From Leptolyngbyaceae cyanobacterium JSC-12 (GTDB lineage Bacteria > Cyanobacteriota > Cyanobacteriia > Leptolyngbyales > Leptolyngbyaceae), in contig CM001633.1 in the NCBI GenBank assembly GCA_000309945.1, positions 9,264 through 73,263 on the forward strand: a stretch of 64,000 nucleotides of DNA, in the 5' to 3' direction. The notes beneath the pieces were generated by a model. That model was not told the DNA's origin, made no database searches, and saw only the letters and a list, made by a program, of their open reading frames with translations. Shown piece after piece: positions 25,548 to 33,840 of this stretch (the first letter of the stretch is position 1; the number at the start of each line of letters is the position of its first letter). The position numbers and the translations under genes are program-made.

Positions 25548-26186
25548 CTAGGGACATACTCCAATGTTGCTTTGTCCACCTAACCCGTTGGATACCCAAC
25601 CTGCTGTGGGAGCTTCAATTTGTACCCAGGTGCGACCTTCAGAGTCTCGGCTGGTGGTGGCAGGGTTGGTAGTGATGGTAAACCGTTGATACAGTGCCAA
25701 ACCGCCCACAGTTGCAGAAGTTCTAGAAGGATCGCGCTTAATTACCAGACCTTCTGGTGGATTAATCACTCTGCGGCAGCGGCTAGGTGGAGGGGGTGGG
25801 GGCGGGGTTGGTCCACAATAAACCAGAAAGCCTGGACCACCAATTCCATTGGAAATCCAGCCTGCATTGGGAGCAGAAATTTGTACCCAAGTACGACCTG
25901 CGCCATCTTTGCTGGTGGTTGCAGGACTAGTTGTCAAGGTGACTGTCTCACCGCGCCCAACGCCACCAACCCGTTGTGCACTGGTGGAAGGGTTGGCTCG
26001 GATAACTAATCCTTCTGGTGGGTTGATGACTCGGCGGCACAAATCAGCCGTGGCAGCCTGGGCAAGGATGACAGCATCTGAGGTGTCCGGATTAGCGTAA
26101 ACTGGCAGGGTTGTACTACCCATTGCTGTAAGTGCGATCGCAGTACAGAGAAGTGTATTTTTATATGTCGGATTATCTTTTTTCAC
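25548..26186 (-). CDS. secreted protein with two bacterial SH3 domains
   Basis: A 212-residue protein with a signal peptide (basic start, LLCTAIALTAMGSTTLPVYA, likely cut after the Ala-x-Ala-type site). Two SH3b domains follow: both begin CRRVINPPEGLVI(R/K) and end TWVQI(S/E)AP(N/T)AGW(I/V)SNG(I/L)GG, joined by a run of prolines near residue 135. The near-identity of the two copies points to internal duplication. Bacterial SH3 domains bind cell-wall peptides; no catalytic domain is attached. Expected in periplasm or outside. A stand-alone gene convergent with the large DUF4912 gene. Confidence 0.85.
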   Translation of the reverse strand: MKKDNPTYKNTLLCTAIALTAMGSTTLPVYANPDTSDAVILAQAATADLCRRVINPPEGLVIRANPSTSAQRVGGVGRGETVTLTTSPATTSKDGAGRTWVQISAPNAGWISNGIGGPGFLVYCGPTPPPPPPPSRCRRVINPPEGLVIKRDPSRTSATVGGLALYQRFTITTNPATTSRDSEGRTWVQIEAPTAGWVSNGLGGQSNIGVCP

Positions 26187-26346
26187 GTGCTACGCTCCTC
26201 ACAAGATGTATATCTGCATAAGCGAAAAAACAATACAGCGTCATTAAAGCAGATGTATCCCTGAGTTAGGCGAATTTTCCACGCAGTTTAACGAGTTTTA
26301 TGGAGTTTTATGAGTTTATGGAAAAACTACGGGGCGTCAGCAGTGT

Positions 26347-27243
26347 ATGACTGAGCAGTTAATCTCAGCGGTTGAGTTTGAAGTGGTGACGGTGGACGAA
26401 TTGGGACGCCCGAACAAGCGAATACAAAAATCGGCTCAATGCTGGCGGGAAGACTTAAATGATCACCTGGTACTAGAACTTGTTGCCATTCCAGGCGGAG
26501 CCTACGTTAGAGGAGCACCACCCACAGAAGAAGGCTGGCAATCCAATCAAGCTCCTCAACAGCAGGTAGCGATCGCTCCTTTTTGGATGAGCCGTACCCC
26601 GATTACACAGGCACAATGGCACGTAGTTGCAGCGTTTCCCTCCCTTAACCGCAAACTATCCCCCAATCCGTCCTGCTTTGCAGGCAACAATCGCCCTGTT
26701 GAACAAGTCTCCTGGCATGACGCTGTCGAATTCTGTGCCCGCCTCTCAGCATTCACCAATCGCACCTATCGTTTACCCAGTGAGGCGGAATGGGAATATG
26801 CCTGCCGGGCTGGAACCCAGACTCCGTTTCACTTTGGCGAAACAATTACTACTGATTTGGCAAACTACTCTGGCGTGAACTGGGAATATGATGGCAAATT
26901 GTGCAATAAGGGATTCTATGGCAAAGGACCCCTTGGCAGCGATCGCCGCGCAACAACCGATGTTGGCAGTTTTGGTGTGGCGAATGCCTTTGGTTTGTAT
27001 GACATGCACGGGCTAGTAAAAGAATGGTGTGCTGATTACTGGCATCCCAGCTATGCCAACGCTCCCACCAACAATAGCCCCTGGTTAGCCGATGGTGATG
27101 CAACTCTACGAGTGTTGCGCGGTGGTTCCTGGAATGGTGGACCTAGAACCTGCCGCTCAGCATTTCGTAGCCGCTCCTCAGCCGATAGCAACCTTTACGA
27201 TATTGGGTTTCGAGTGGTGATGGAAGTAAGGGAAGGGAGATGA
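26347..27243 (+). CDS. FGE-sulfatase/C-type-lectin family protein with DGR-like variable C-terminus
   Basis: A 298-residue protein of the formylglycine-generating-enzyme family: IPGGAYVRGAPPTEEGW, then PVEQVSWHDAVEFCARLS and YRLPSEAEWEYACRAGT, all standard. In true FGE the RGGS motif carries two catalytic Cys; here GGSWNGGPRTC keeps only the second, so sulfatase activation is unlikely. The end, RSAFRSRSSADSNLYDIGFR then VVMEV, has the layout of diversity-generating-retroelement targets, where a run of Asn codons in the template becomes varied residues before a constant IGFRVV. No reverse transcriptase is in the window. The 30-residue N-terminal lead (EFEVVTVDELG) is typical of cyanobacterial members. 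Confidence 0.85.
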   Translation: MTEQLISAVEFEVVTVDELGRPNKRIQKSAQCWREDLNDHLVLELVAIPGGAYVRGAPPTEEGWQSNQAPQQQVAIAPFWMSRTPITQAQWHVVAAFPSLNRKLSPNPSCFAGNNRPVEQVSWHDAVEFCARLSAFTNRTYRLPSEAEWEYACRAGTQTPFHFGETITTDLANYSGVNWEYDGKLCNKGFYGKGPLGSDRRATTDVGSFGVANAFGLYDMHGLVKEWCADYWHPSYANAPTNNSPWLADGDATLRVLRGGSWNGGPRTCRSAFRSRSSADSNLYDIGFRVVMEVREGR

Positions 27244-27378
27244 GAAAGATAGGGAATGAAGAGGACTTGAAAGAGCCGATTTGAGATAACAAATTCAGTC
27301 TAACCGCCGATCCTCAATATTCAACCTCCAATCCCTAACCAGCACTCCATCTCCCTATCCCCCCATTCCCCCTCCTTC

Positions 27379-28740
27379 TCACCTGATTGGATGCCGCATT
27401 GTCACAAATTCTTCTGCCGCAGTGGGATGAATCCCAACGGTGGCATCAAAGTTGGCTTTGGTTGCCCCGGTTTTGAGGGCGATCGCCACCCCTTGAATGA
27501 TTTCAGCCGCATACGTCCCAACCATGTGAGCACCCACGACTTTATCGGATGAGGCATGAACAATCAGCTTCATCATGGTTTTCTCGTCTTTACCTGCCAG
27601 AGTGTAATACATGGGGCGGAAGCGCGTATAGAAAACCTTGAGATCATCCCCGTATTTCTCTTTTGCTTCGGTTTCAGTTAGTCCAACCGTTGCCGCTTCG
27701 GGCGTGGTAAATACGGCTGTGGGAACGTTCTCGTAACTCATCACCCGTGGTATGCCACCAAAGACAGTATCGGCAAAAGCTCGACCTTCATTGATGGCAA
27801 CTGGAGTCAGGTTCATTTTGTTAGTGCAATCGCCTACGGCGTAAATGTTCTCTTCGGCAGTTTGGCTGTATTCGTCGACCAACACAGCCCCATCCCGACA
27901 TTTTACGCCCGTGTTTTCTAGCCCCAAGTTATGGGTGTTAGGTTTACGTCCAACTGCCGCCAGACTCACGGCATCTGCAATCACCGTTTCCGCTGTATCA
28001 CCCGTTCCGACCGAAACTGCAACACCATGCTCTGATTTTTCGATTGCGATTAGCTGCACACCTTTAATGATATTGATGCCATGATTCATCATGCCTTGCT
28101 GAATCTCACTGCGAATGTCTTCATCGAAGCCGCGCAAAATGCGATCGCCGCGAATGATCTGAGTGACTTCCGTCCCTAAACCGTTCAGGATGCAGGCAAA
28201 TTCACAACCAATGTACCCACCGCCTAAAATTACCATGCGTTTGGGTTGCTCTTTGAGATGAAAGATGTCATCCGAAGTAATAGCGTGCTCAATCCCCAAA
28301 ATATTCGGCAAAAATGGTCTACCACCCACTGCAATTAACACCTTGTCCGCGGTAACTTTCTTATCGCCTAGATCAATTGTATGGGGATCAATAAACTTGG
28401 CTCGGCTACGAAATACCTCCACTTTGGAGCCGTCCAACATCTTCTGATAAATTCCGTTTAAGCGATCAACCTCATGATTGACCGCCGCAATCATCGCTTC
28501 CCAATCGAGGGAACTTTGTACTGCACTCCATCCGTACCCCCGTGCTTCCTCAAACATAGCAGGGAAGTGAGAGGCGTAAACCATGAGCTTCTTGGGAACA
28601 CAACCACGATTTACACAAGTTCCGCCCAGGCGATCGCACTCAGCAATCCCGACCCGTGCCCCATATTCTGCTGCCCGTCTGGCAGTTGCAATTCCCCCTG
28701 AGCCAGCACCAATTACAAACAAATCAAAATCGTAGCCCAT
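27379..28740 (-). CDS. gor: glutathione-disulfide reductase
   Basis: A 453-residue FAD enzyme that reduces oxidised glutathione with NAD(P)H. FAD site GAGSGGIATARRAAEYGA at the N-terminus; redox disulfide C42/C47 in GGTCVNRGCVPKK; second dinucleotide site ILGGGYIGCEFACIL; C-terminal interface with catalytic His in GIHPTAAEEFVTMR. Length fits the family. It lies 49 bases downstream of the peroxiredoxin gene on the same strand, so the pair probably forms one transcript from the PerR-type operators at 29411-29460. Confidence 0.93.
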   Translation of the reverse strand: MGYDFDLFVIGAGSGGIATARRAAEYGARVGIAECDRLGGTCVNRGCVPKKLMVYASHFPAMFEEARGYGWSAVQSSLDWEAMIAAVNHEVDRLNGIYQKMLDGSKVEVFRSRAKFIDPHTIDLGDKKVTADKVLIAVGGRPFLPNILGIEHAITSDDIFHLKEQPKRMVILGGGYIGCEFACILNGLGTEVTQIIRGDRILRGFDEDIRSEIQQGMMNHGINIIKGVQLIAIEKSEHGVAVSVGTGDTAETVIADAVSLAAVGRKPNTHNLGLENTGVKCRDGAVLVDEYSQTAEENIYAVGDCTNKMNLTPVAINEGRAFADTVFGGIPRVMSYENVPTAVFTTPEAATVGLTETEAKEKYGDDLKVFYTRFRPMYYTLAGKDEKTMMKLIVHASSDKVVGAHMVGTYAAEIIQGVAIALKTGATKANFDATVGIHPTAAEEFVTMRHPIR

Positions 28741-28789
28741 AGTCCCCCCAAATATATCAATCCATCAGATACCCCCCATCCCCTATTCT

Positions 28790-29341
28790 TTATGCTACCG
28801 CTGTGGGCACTTTAGCAGTCTTCAGATAGGTCAGCATCGTATCGGCATCGGATACTTCAAATGGGTCTGTTGGACAGTTGTCAGCAAAGTCTGGCTCGAT
28901 GAAGATTTTTTCGATTTCGCAATCATTCACGACCATCGAATATCGCCAAGAACGCATTCCGAAACCAAGGTTAGACTTATCAACCAACATTCCCATCTTG
29001 CGGGTAAATTCACCATTGCCATCAGGTAACAAGAACACGTTCTTCGCACCTTGCTGTTTACCCCACTGGAACATCACAAACGCATCATTCACAGAGATAC
29101 AAATTACTTGATCAATTCCCTGCGCTCTGATCTCGTCATACAGTTCCTCATAACGAGGGAGGTGAGTAGAGGAGCAAGTGGGTGTGAATGCACCAGGAAG
29201 AGAGAACACGACGACTCGCTTACCACCAAAAATTTCTTGCGTAGTGCGGTCTTGCCAACGGAAGGGATTGGGTCCTTCAACCGATTCATCTCGTACACGG
29301 GTCTTAAACACAACGTTAGGCACTCGTGTCACTGCTGCCAT
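28790..29341 (-). CDS. type II (Prx5-like) peroxiredoxin
   Basis: A 183-residue thiol peroxidase. The peroxidatic Cys56 lies in [16 protein letters not shown], the signature of the Prx5/PrxII group. A further Cys141 ([11 protein letters not shown]) could act as resolving residue. These enzymes reduce peroxides using glutathione or glutaredoxin, which fits the glutathione reductase gene just downstream. Divergent from perR, with palindromic operators between, so induction by peroxide through PerR is likely. Confidence 0.92.
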   Translation of the reverse strand: MAAVTRVPNVVFKTRVRDESVEGPNPFRWQDRTTQEIFGGKRVVVFSLPGAFTPTCSSTHLPRYEELYDEIRAQGIDQVICISVNDAFVMFQWGKQQGAKNVFLLPDGNGEFTRKMGMLVDKSNLGFGMRSWRYSMVVNDCEIEKIFIEPDFADNCPTDPFEVSDADTMLTYLKTAKVPTAVA

Positions 29342-29410
29342 GTGGTCTCTCCTTTAAGTTGACTAATAAAACTGGAACCATTAACTATTGAGACCTGTAA
29401 AGATCTCATC

Positions 29411-29437
29411 CTAAGTCAGAATAATTCTGATTTAGGA
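29411..29437. promoter_or_regulatory. 27-bp palindromic PerR/Fur-type operator
   Basis: The core TCAGAATAATTCTGA (29417-29431) is a perfect 7-1-7 palindrome, the layout of Fur/PerR boxes. The symmetry continues through CCTAA (29411-29415) and TTAGG (29433-29437), with one mismatched pair. It sits between the peroxiredoxin and perR genes and could serve both. Assignment to PerR rests on position. Confidence 0.7.
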
Positions 29438-29449
29438 ATTAGTAAACTG

Positions 29450-29460
29450 TAATAATTACT
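29450..29460. promoter_or_regulatory. second palindromic box in the prx-perR gap
   Basis: GTAATAATTAC is a perfect 5-1-5 palindrome, 33 bases from the centre of the first box (about three helix turns). Flanking AAACT and AGTTT extend the symmetry if one base is looped out. It resembles the AT-rich PerR consensus seen in other bacteria. Confidence 0.5.
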
Positions 29461-29552
29461 TAGTTTTCAGAGAAGAGATGTCTCAAGTATCTCTTTCAAA
29501 AAAGAAGTTTTATAATATAGCCACAGTGTAAAAGCTGCGGAATGTCGTTGCT

Positions 29553-30020
29553 GTGAATGAATTTGTTGCTGTGAACAGTTCAAAGGACATTATTGTGCAA
29601 ACCCTCAAGCAGAAAGGGTTGCGTGTAACACCGCAGCGATTTGCAGTTTACGCTAGCCTATTGTCACGAACGGATCATCCAACCGTTGATCAACTCTTGA
29701 ACGATTTGAATCAGGAGTTTCCGGTTTCATCGCAAGCTACAATTTACACGTCTCTGCAAGCGCTTCAATCTGCTGGATTGGTACGCGAAGTCCTATTGGA
29801 ACCTGGTGTGACACGTTATGATGCGAATGTTGATCCGCATCATCACTTTCGTTGTCGTTGTTGTGGCGAAATTGAAGATATCCCCTGGACAACGTTTGAA
29901 ACTCTCAATCTTCATAACGTGCGCCAGGGGTTACGGGCGGATGAATATGAAGTGACTGTGTATGGCTTGTGCGATCGCTGCCAGACAGAGCCACAGAGGC
30001 AGGAATCAGAGATTGCCTAA
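29553..30020 (+). CDS. perR: PerR-type Fur-family regulator
   Basis: A 155-residue Fur-family repressor. Winged helix with GLRVTPQRFAVYASLL and SSQATIYTSLQALQSAGLV; dimer domain with YDANVDPHHHFRCRCCGEIE and VYGLCDRC. Cys101/104 and Cys140/143 form the structural zinc site, and the DPHHHF histidines serve the regulatory metal. Peroxide oxidation of such sites releases PerR from DNA. The peroxiredoxin neighbour and palindromes between them favour PerR over Fur or Zur. Start taken as GTG at 29553; a second GTG at 29571 is also possible, giving a more usual N-terminus. Confidence 0.88.
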   Translation: MNEFVAVNSSKDIIVQTLKQKGLRVTPQRFAVYASLLSRTDHPTVDQLLNDLNQEFPVSSQATIYTSLQALQSAGLVREVLLEPGVTRYDANVDPHHHFRCRCCGEIEDIPWTTFETLNLHNVRQGLRADEYEVTVYGLCDRCQTEPQRQESEIA

Positions 30021-30090
30021 CTGGGATTAGGCAGGGTTGCTTTATAAACTGGAGCCAGAAGCGCGATCGCCTCACAGGTATGCTCTCAAA

Positions 30091-30357
30091 TTAGAAGGAA
30101 TGGTTGTCTTCATCAAGTAGAGAAGGTTTCCCAATGCCAAGCTGCTTATGGCTTTGCTTTAACTCTTTCCACAACTTTTTAATTTGCTCATAAGATTCTT
30201 CAGGAGACAATTTGCCGTTGGTTTCCAGGCAACTAATATAGGACACTCGCTGGGCAAACTCCTGTAGATTTGCATTAAACACCAGGTTCTCAGGTTTCAC
30301 TTTTCCACGATAGCGAGAACGAGGGAGTAGAAAGCTAGCAGTGTCGATATTGTCCAT
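30091..30357 (-). CDS. small conserved cyanobacterial protein of unknown function
   Basis: An 88-residue soluble protein: FLLPRSRYRGKVKPENLVFN, ANLQEFAQRVSYISCLETNG and KLSPEESYEQIKKLWKELKQ. It resembles a small cyanobacterial family (I think DUF7219) without known role. The ATG at 30357 has TCAGGAGAATAAA just upstream, a good ribosome site. It stands alone, convergent with perR, and its promoter lies in the long gap shared with the porin. Confidence 0.7.
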   Translation of the reverse strand: MDNIDTASFLLPRSRYRGKVKPENLVFNANLQEFAQRVSYISCLETNGKLSPEESYEQIKKLWKELKQSHKQLGIGKPSLLDEDNHSF

Positions 30358-30460
30358 CTATTTATTCTCCTGATTTATAGGGTTTTGCTACCAAAGGTTG
30401 TATGCCATAACTCGACCTTTCAGAAGTCCTTACGATCGAATGGTGATTCTAACATAGACT

Positions 30461-30529
30461 CTTAACTTTAAGTTAACCCTTCCCCTTTGGAGAATTGACC
30501 TTAACGAGGGAGCTTAACCAAATCTTAAC
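30461..30529 (+). promoter_or_regulatory. cluster of CTTAAC repeats (possible Pho box)
   Basis: CTTAAC occurs at 30461, 30500, 30513 and 30524. The last two are 11 bases apart, the spacing of cyanobacterial Pho-box direct repeats (CTTAACCT plus 3). The 13-base step and loss of the CT ending make the match imperfect. It may serve the gene at 30091-30357, the porin, or neither. Confidence 0.3.
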
Positions 30530-30707
30530 TCTTGAGGAGGATCATACACGCTAGCTGCCCAAACCCTAGAACTGCTTTCAAACCCCCCCTGGCAGGATAT
30601 TCATTTAAAGATTGAAACTTTATGATCATCAGGTTCAGCTAATTTAACGCTGTTGACAATAATTTGCATAGACTGCGCTAGACTACCGAAAACAAATTCG
30701 ATTTCGC

Positions 30708-30726
30708 GATAATGATTATCATTGTC
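30708..30726. promoter_or_regulatory. Fur box upstream of the iron uptake porin
   Basis: GATAATGATTATCATTGTC matches the classical 19-bp Fur consensus at 17 positions. It lies 69 bases before the porin start. Iron-replete Fur would block transcription here, so the porin should rise under iron limitation. Confidence 0.8.
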
Positions 30727-30794
30727 GTTCAGTGCGGTAGGATGACACTACGCTTTGCTCGTTTGAAGTGTGATTGTTTGAGGGGTGAGAAACC

Positions 30795-32465
30795 ATGCAA
30801 ATGCAATCTCTTTGGAAATCTTTGTTAGTTAGTCCATTTCTGTTGGGTGCGATCGCGCTCTCTGCATCAGCTCAATCGCTTTCTGATGCCGAAGTTGATA
30901 GCTGGACACCCGTCACTCACCTTGCTTCCAATTCATCCAGTTTGGCTGATCTTGATCAAGTGACTTCTGTTTCCCAGCTTACAGACGTGAGACCTACAGA
31001 TTGGGCGTTTCAAGCGTTGCAATCGCTGGTAGAACGGTATGGCTGTATTGTGGGTTACCCCGATAGAACCTATCGCGGCAATCGTGCCCTGTCTCGGTAT
31101 GAATTTGCAGCAGGTGTCAACGCTTGCCTCGACAAAATTCAAGAATTAATTGCGGCAGCAACGGCAGATTTTGTTAGAAAAGAAGATTTAGAAGTGATTA
31201 AGCGCTTGCAAGAAGAATTTGCCGCAGAACTGGCAACTTTACGAGGGCGTGTAGATGCGCTGGACGTGCGAACAGCGACTCTGGAAAAACAGCAGTTCTC
31301 TCTTACCACCAAGCTTAATGGTGAAGTGGTGTTTGCAGCTAGTGGGCTTGCTACAGGACAAAATGCTCGTGGGGAGGATGTGTTTAAGACAGGGATTTTT
31401 GGCGATCGCGTCCGGCTCAACTTTGACACTAGCTTCACGGGAGAAGACCTACTGCGAACTCGACTCCAGGCAGGTAATTTCCGCTCGTTTACCAGCAGTT
31501 TGGGAACCTTTGAAGGCGAGCAACGCTTTGCCAGCCCAGACGGGAGCAACGAAGTTGAGGTGGATGCATTGCTGTATCAATTTCCTGTGGGGGAAAAACT
31601 GACAGTAGTCATTGAAGCTAACGCAGGTGCATCAGATGACTTTGTTGATACAGTGAATCCGTTTTTGGATGGAGATGGGGGTAGTGGCGCTTTAACCAAC
31701 TTTGGTTCTCGTAATCCAATCCATTACCTGCTCGAGGGGACGGGCTTAGGGTTACGCTACGAATTCAACGATTTTCTGGAAATTAGTGGAGGTTACCTGG
31801 CAGCAGATGCCTCCAGTCCGCTACGTGGTAGGGGGTTGTTTAATGGCGCCTATGGAGTGATTGGGCAATTGACGATCAAGCCTAGCGAAGCCATTAAAAT
31901 CGGCTTAACCTACGTTCATGCCTACAACAACGACTTCACAGCCAATGGAGCATCGGGAAGTAATCGAGCTAATTTGCGATCGGCACTGCTGAATAATACA
32001 GATTTGCCGGATGCTTTAGCGCCGTTTGGCGGGTTGGATATTCCCACTTCTAGCAATGCTTATGGGGTCAGTGCATCTTTCCAGGTCAATCCTAAGTTCG
32101 TGATCAACGGCTTTGGTGGCTATGTGAACACCCGTACCCTGGCTACCCGTGGCGTGTTGCCCAGGGGCGAACTGGATATCTGGACTTATGCGATTGGTTT
32201 GGCGTTTCCTGATTTGTTGAAGGACGGCAACCTGGGTGGCATTATTGTTGGGGTGGAACCTCGGGTAAAAGGTGTGAGTCGTGGGTTGCGCTCAGCAATT
32301 GGGCGCGATCCCGATACATCCATCCATGTAGAAGCCTTTTATCAATATCGCATCAACGACTACATCAGCATTACGCCTGGCATTATCTGGTTAACTGCAC
32401 CCGATATGAACTCTAACAATTCTGATGTGGTAATTGGCACAATCCGAACCACGTTTACTTTCTAA
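30795..32465 (+). CDS. SLH-domain iron uptake porin (OprB-type)
   Basis: A 556-residue outer-membrane protein. Signal peptide to about residue 27 (FLLGAIALSASAQS); one SLH domain at about 63-115 (VRPTDWAFQALQSLVERYG, then YPDRTYRGNRALSRYEFAA) that anchors to the cell wall; coiled coil at about 125-165; then a beta-barrel with alternating strands ending in IGTIRTTFTF, a C-terminal Phe typical of barrels. This is the cyanobacterial 'iron uptake porin' architecture, and the Fur box upstream supports a role in iron entry. Length is standard. Confidence 0.9.
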   Translation: MQMQSLWKSLLVSPFLLGAIALSASAQSLSDAEVDSWTPVTHLASNSSSLADLDQVTSVSQLTDVRPTDWAFQALQSLVERYGCIVGYPDRTYRGNRALSRYEFAAGVNACLDKIQELIAAATADFVRKEDLEVIKRLQEEFAAELATLRGRVDALDVRTATLEKQQFSLTTKLNGEVVFAASGLATGQNARGEDVFKTGIFGDRVRLNFDTSFTGEDLLRTRLQAGNFRSFTSSLGTFEGEQRFASPDGSNEVEVDALLYQFPVGEKLTVVIEANAGASDDFVDTVNPFLDGDGGSGALTNFGSRNPIHYLLEGTGLGLRYEFNDFLEISGGYLAADASSPLRGRGLFNGAYGVIGQLTIKPSEAIKIGLTYVHAYNNDFTANGASGSNRANLRSALLNNTDLPDALAPFGGLDIPTSSNAYGVSASFQVNPKFVINGFGGYVNTRTLATRGVLPRGELDIWTYAIGLAFPDLLKDGNLGGIIVGVEPRVKGVSRGLRSAIGRDPDTSIHVEAFYQYRINDYISITPGIIWLTAPDMNSNNSDVVIGTIRTTFTF

Positions 32466-32522
32466 GTGGTAGCGGCGATCGCCTTTGGGGAAGTCTAAGC
32501 AGAGGACGTTTATCCAGGTACT

Positions 32523-33209
32523 ATGCTAGTTCTATCCCCAAAGCGTATCACCGCAACCTTGTCTGCCTTTGCGCTGGTGTTGTTGCTGATTAGTGTTGCT
32601 AGAAATTTTCATTACCAGATCACAGGCGCAGAACTGAGAGTGGGTACTATCTTCAGCTTTGGTGATCAGGTGAATGTGCCTACCTGGTATTCTTCCTCAT
32701 TGATGCTGCTGTGTGCCCTGCTAATGCTGGTGATTGCCTGGGACAGTCACGACAAGGGCGATCGCTTTGCCCGCCACTGGGGGTTTCTATCACTGCTGCT
32801 CATCTTTCTGTCAGCCAATGAGGTTGTTCTATTGCATCGGCGGCTGTTTGCATTGTTTATCTATGTACTGCCCCTACCTGGAAAGCACTTGATTGGCTTT
32901 TTTCTACTCACAACTTTCGTCGTTGGGTTGTTTCTGGCGTACCGTAAATTTTTAGCCTGTTTACCCAGGCAAATTCTGAGTAGCTTTGTTGCGGTTGGGA
33001 CGCTCTATTTTGCTGCTGCTCTAATTGATAAATTAGACAAGCGTGAGTATTGGCGTTACATGCAAACGTTTGGAATTGAGCGATCGCCTGGGTTACTAAC
33101 CGCAGTTGACGAAATGCTCGAACTGATTGGCGTGATTATATTGATCCACGCTGTGTTGTCTTATATGAGCTTGCATGTCAAAGAACTACGATTTTATATC
33201 AAGGGATAA
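32523..33209 (+). CDS. six-helix membrane protein of unknown function
   Basis: A 228-residue protein with six clear hydrophobic segments (ATLSAFALVLLLISVA; SSLMLLCALLMLVIAW; FLSLLLIFLSANEVVLL; LIGFFLLTTFVVGLFLAY; SSFVAVGTLYFAAALI; MLELIGVIILIHAVLSYM). Charged residues inside or near helices (NEVVLLHRR; DKLDKREYW; DEMLELIG) could line a channel or bind a cofactor. I know no named family. It follows the porin by 57 bases on the same strand and might be read through from it. Confidence 0.6.
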   Translation: MLVLSPKRITATLSAFALVLLLISVARNFHYQITGAELRVGTIFSFGDQVNVPTWYSSSLMLLCALLMLVIAWDSHDKGDRFARHWGFLSLLLIFLSANEVVLLHRRLFALFIYVLPLPGKHLIGFFLLTTFVVGLFLAYRKFLACLPRQILSSFVAVGTLYFAAALIDKLDKREYWRYMQTFGIERSPGLLTAVDEMLELIGVIILIHAVLSYMSLHVKELRFYIKG

Positions 33210-33289
33210 ATCTTAGACTATTTCATTAAGCATCCAGGCAATCACAAAAGTTTGTTTCTACAGGATTGATTCTGGATGCTGAAGCACCC

Positions 33290-33775
33290 CTAATGTTGGA
33301 TATCCAAACTTAAGGTGTAATCGCCTAACTTAAGCTGATCTGCCCACAATTCATATTCCAACAACAAATAACACGGTAGCGGATTGCCCTTCACGTGCAA
33401 GTTGCGTGTAAAGTTACGCAAACAAAACTGTTCACTGGGATTGGCGCTAGCTTGTAGCCAATAACGAGTTGTGCCAAATACACCAGGCGCAAACAAATGA
33501 CGGTAGCTGAACTGCCCATTTCCCTGCATCGTTATAGCGACGCGATAAGGCGAAAACTCGAACCACAACAGGCGGGGTGTAGGAATGACCGTTGTTGAAA
33601 GATCAAAGGCTTGAAATAATAAGTTCCATTCAGTGACCAGCGGTTCCGTTAGTAGCAGATGGTAGCGATCGCAGTCCTTCTGATAAAGTGTTCCAACCGT
33701 TTCAACATCAGACGTGATTAGACCATCGGTAGAACTGAAGGACAACCGAATTGGGCAACGAAGTTGGGTCAACAT
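33290..33775 (-). CDS. conserved protein of unknown function
   Basis: A 161-residue soluble protein, mostly beta strands by pattern (LTQLRCPIRLSFSSTDGLIT; RLLWFEFSPYRVAITMQGNG; CYLLLEYELWADQLKLGDYT), with no signal peptide or membrane helix. No motif I can name. It is convergent with the membrane protein gene and divergent from aroA (65 bases between starts). Confidence 0.6.
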   Translation of the reverse strand: MLTQLRCPIRLSFSSTDGLITSDVETVGTLYQKDCDRYHLLLTEPLVTEWNLLFQAFDLSTTVIPTPRLLWFEFSPYRVAITMQGNGQFSYRHLFAPGVFGTTRYWLQASANPSEQFCLRNFTRNLHVKGNPLPCYLLLEYELWADQLKLGDYTLSLDIQH

Positions 33776-33840
33776 AGTGAGGAGGTCGGATAAAGCGATA
33801 GGATTACTAACGCAGTCCTTAGGCAGTCTAGCCGATCCCC

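Noticed and set aside
26347-27243. Calling the FGE-family protein a working formylglycine-generating enzyme.
   Set aside because: The first of the two catalytic Cys is replaced by Gly (GGSWNGGPRTC), and the C-terminus looks variable rather than catalytic.
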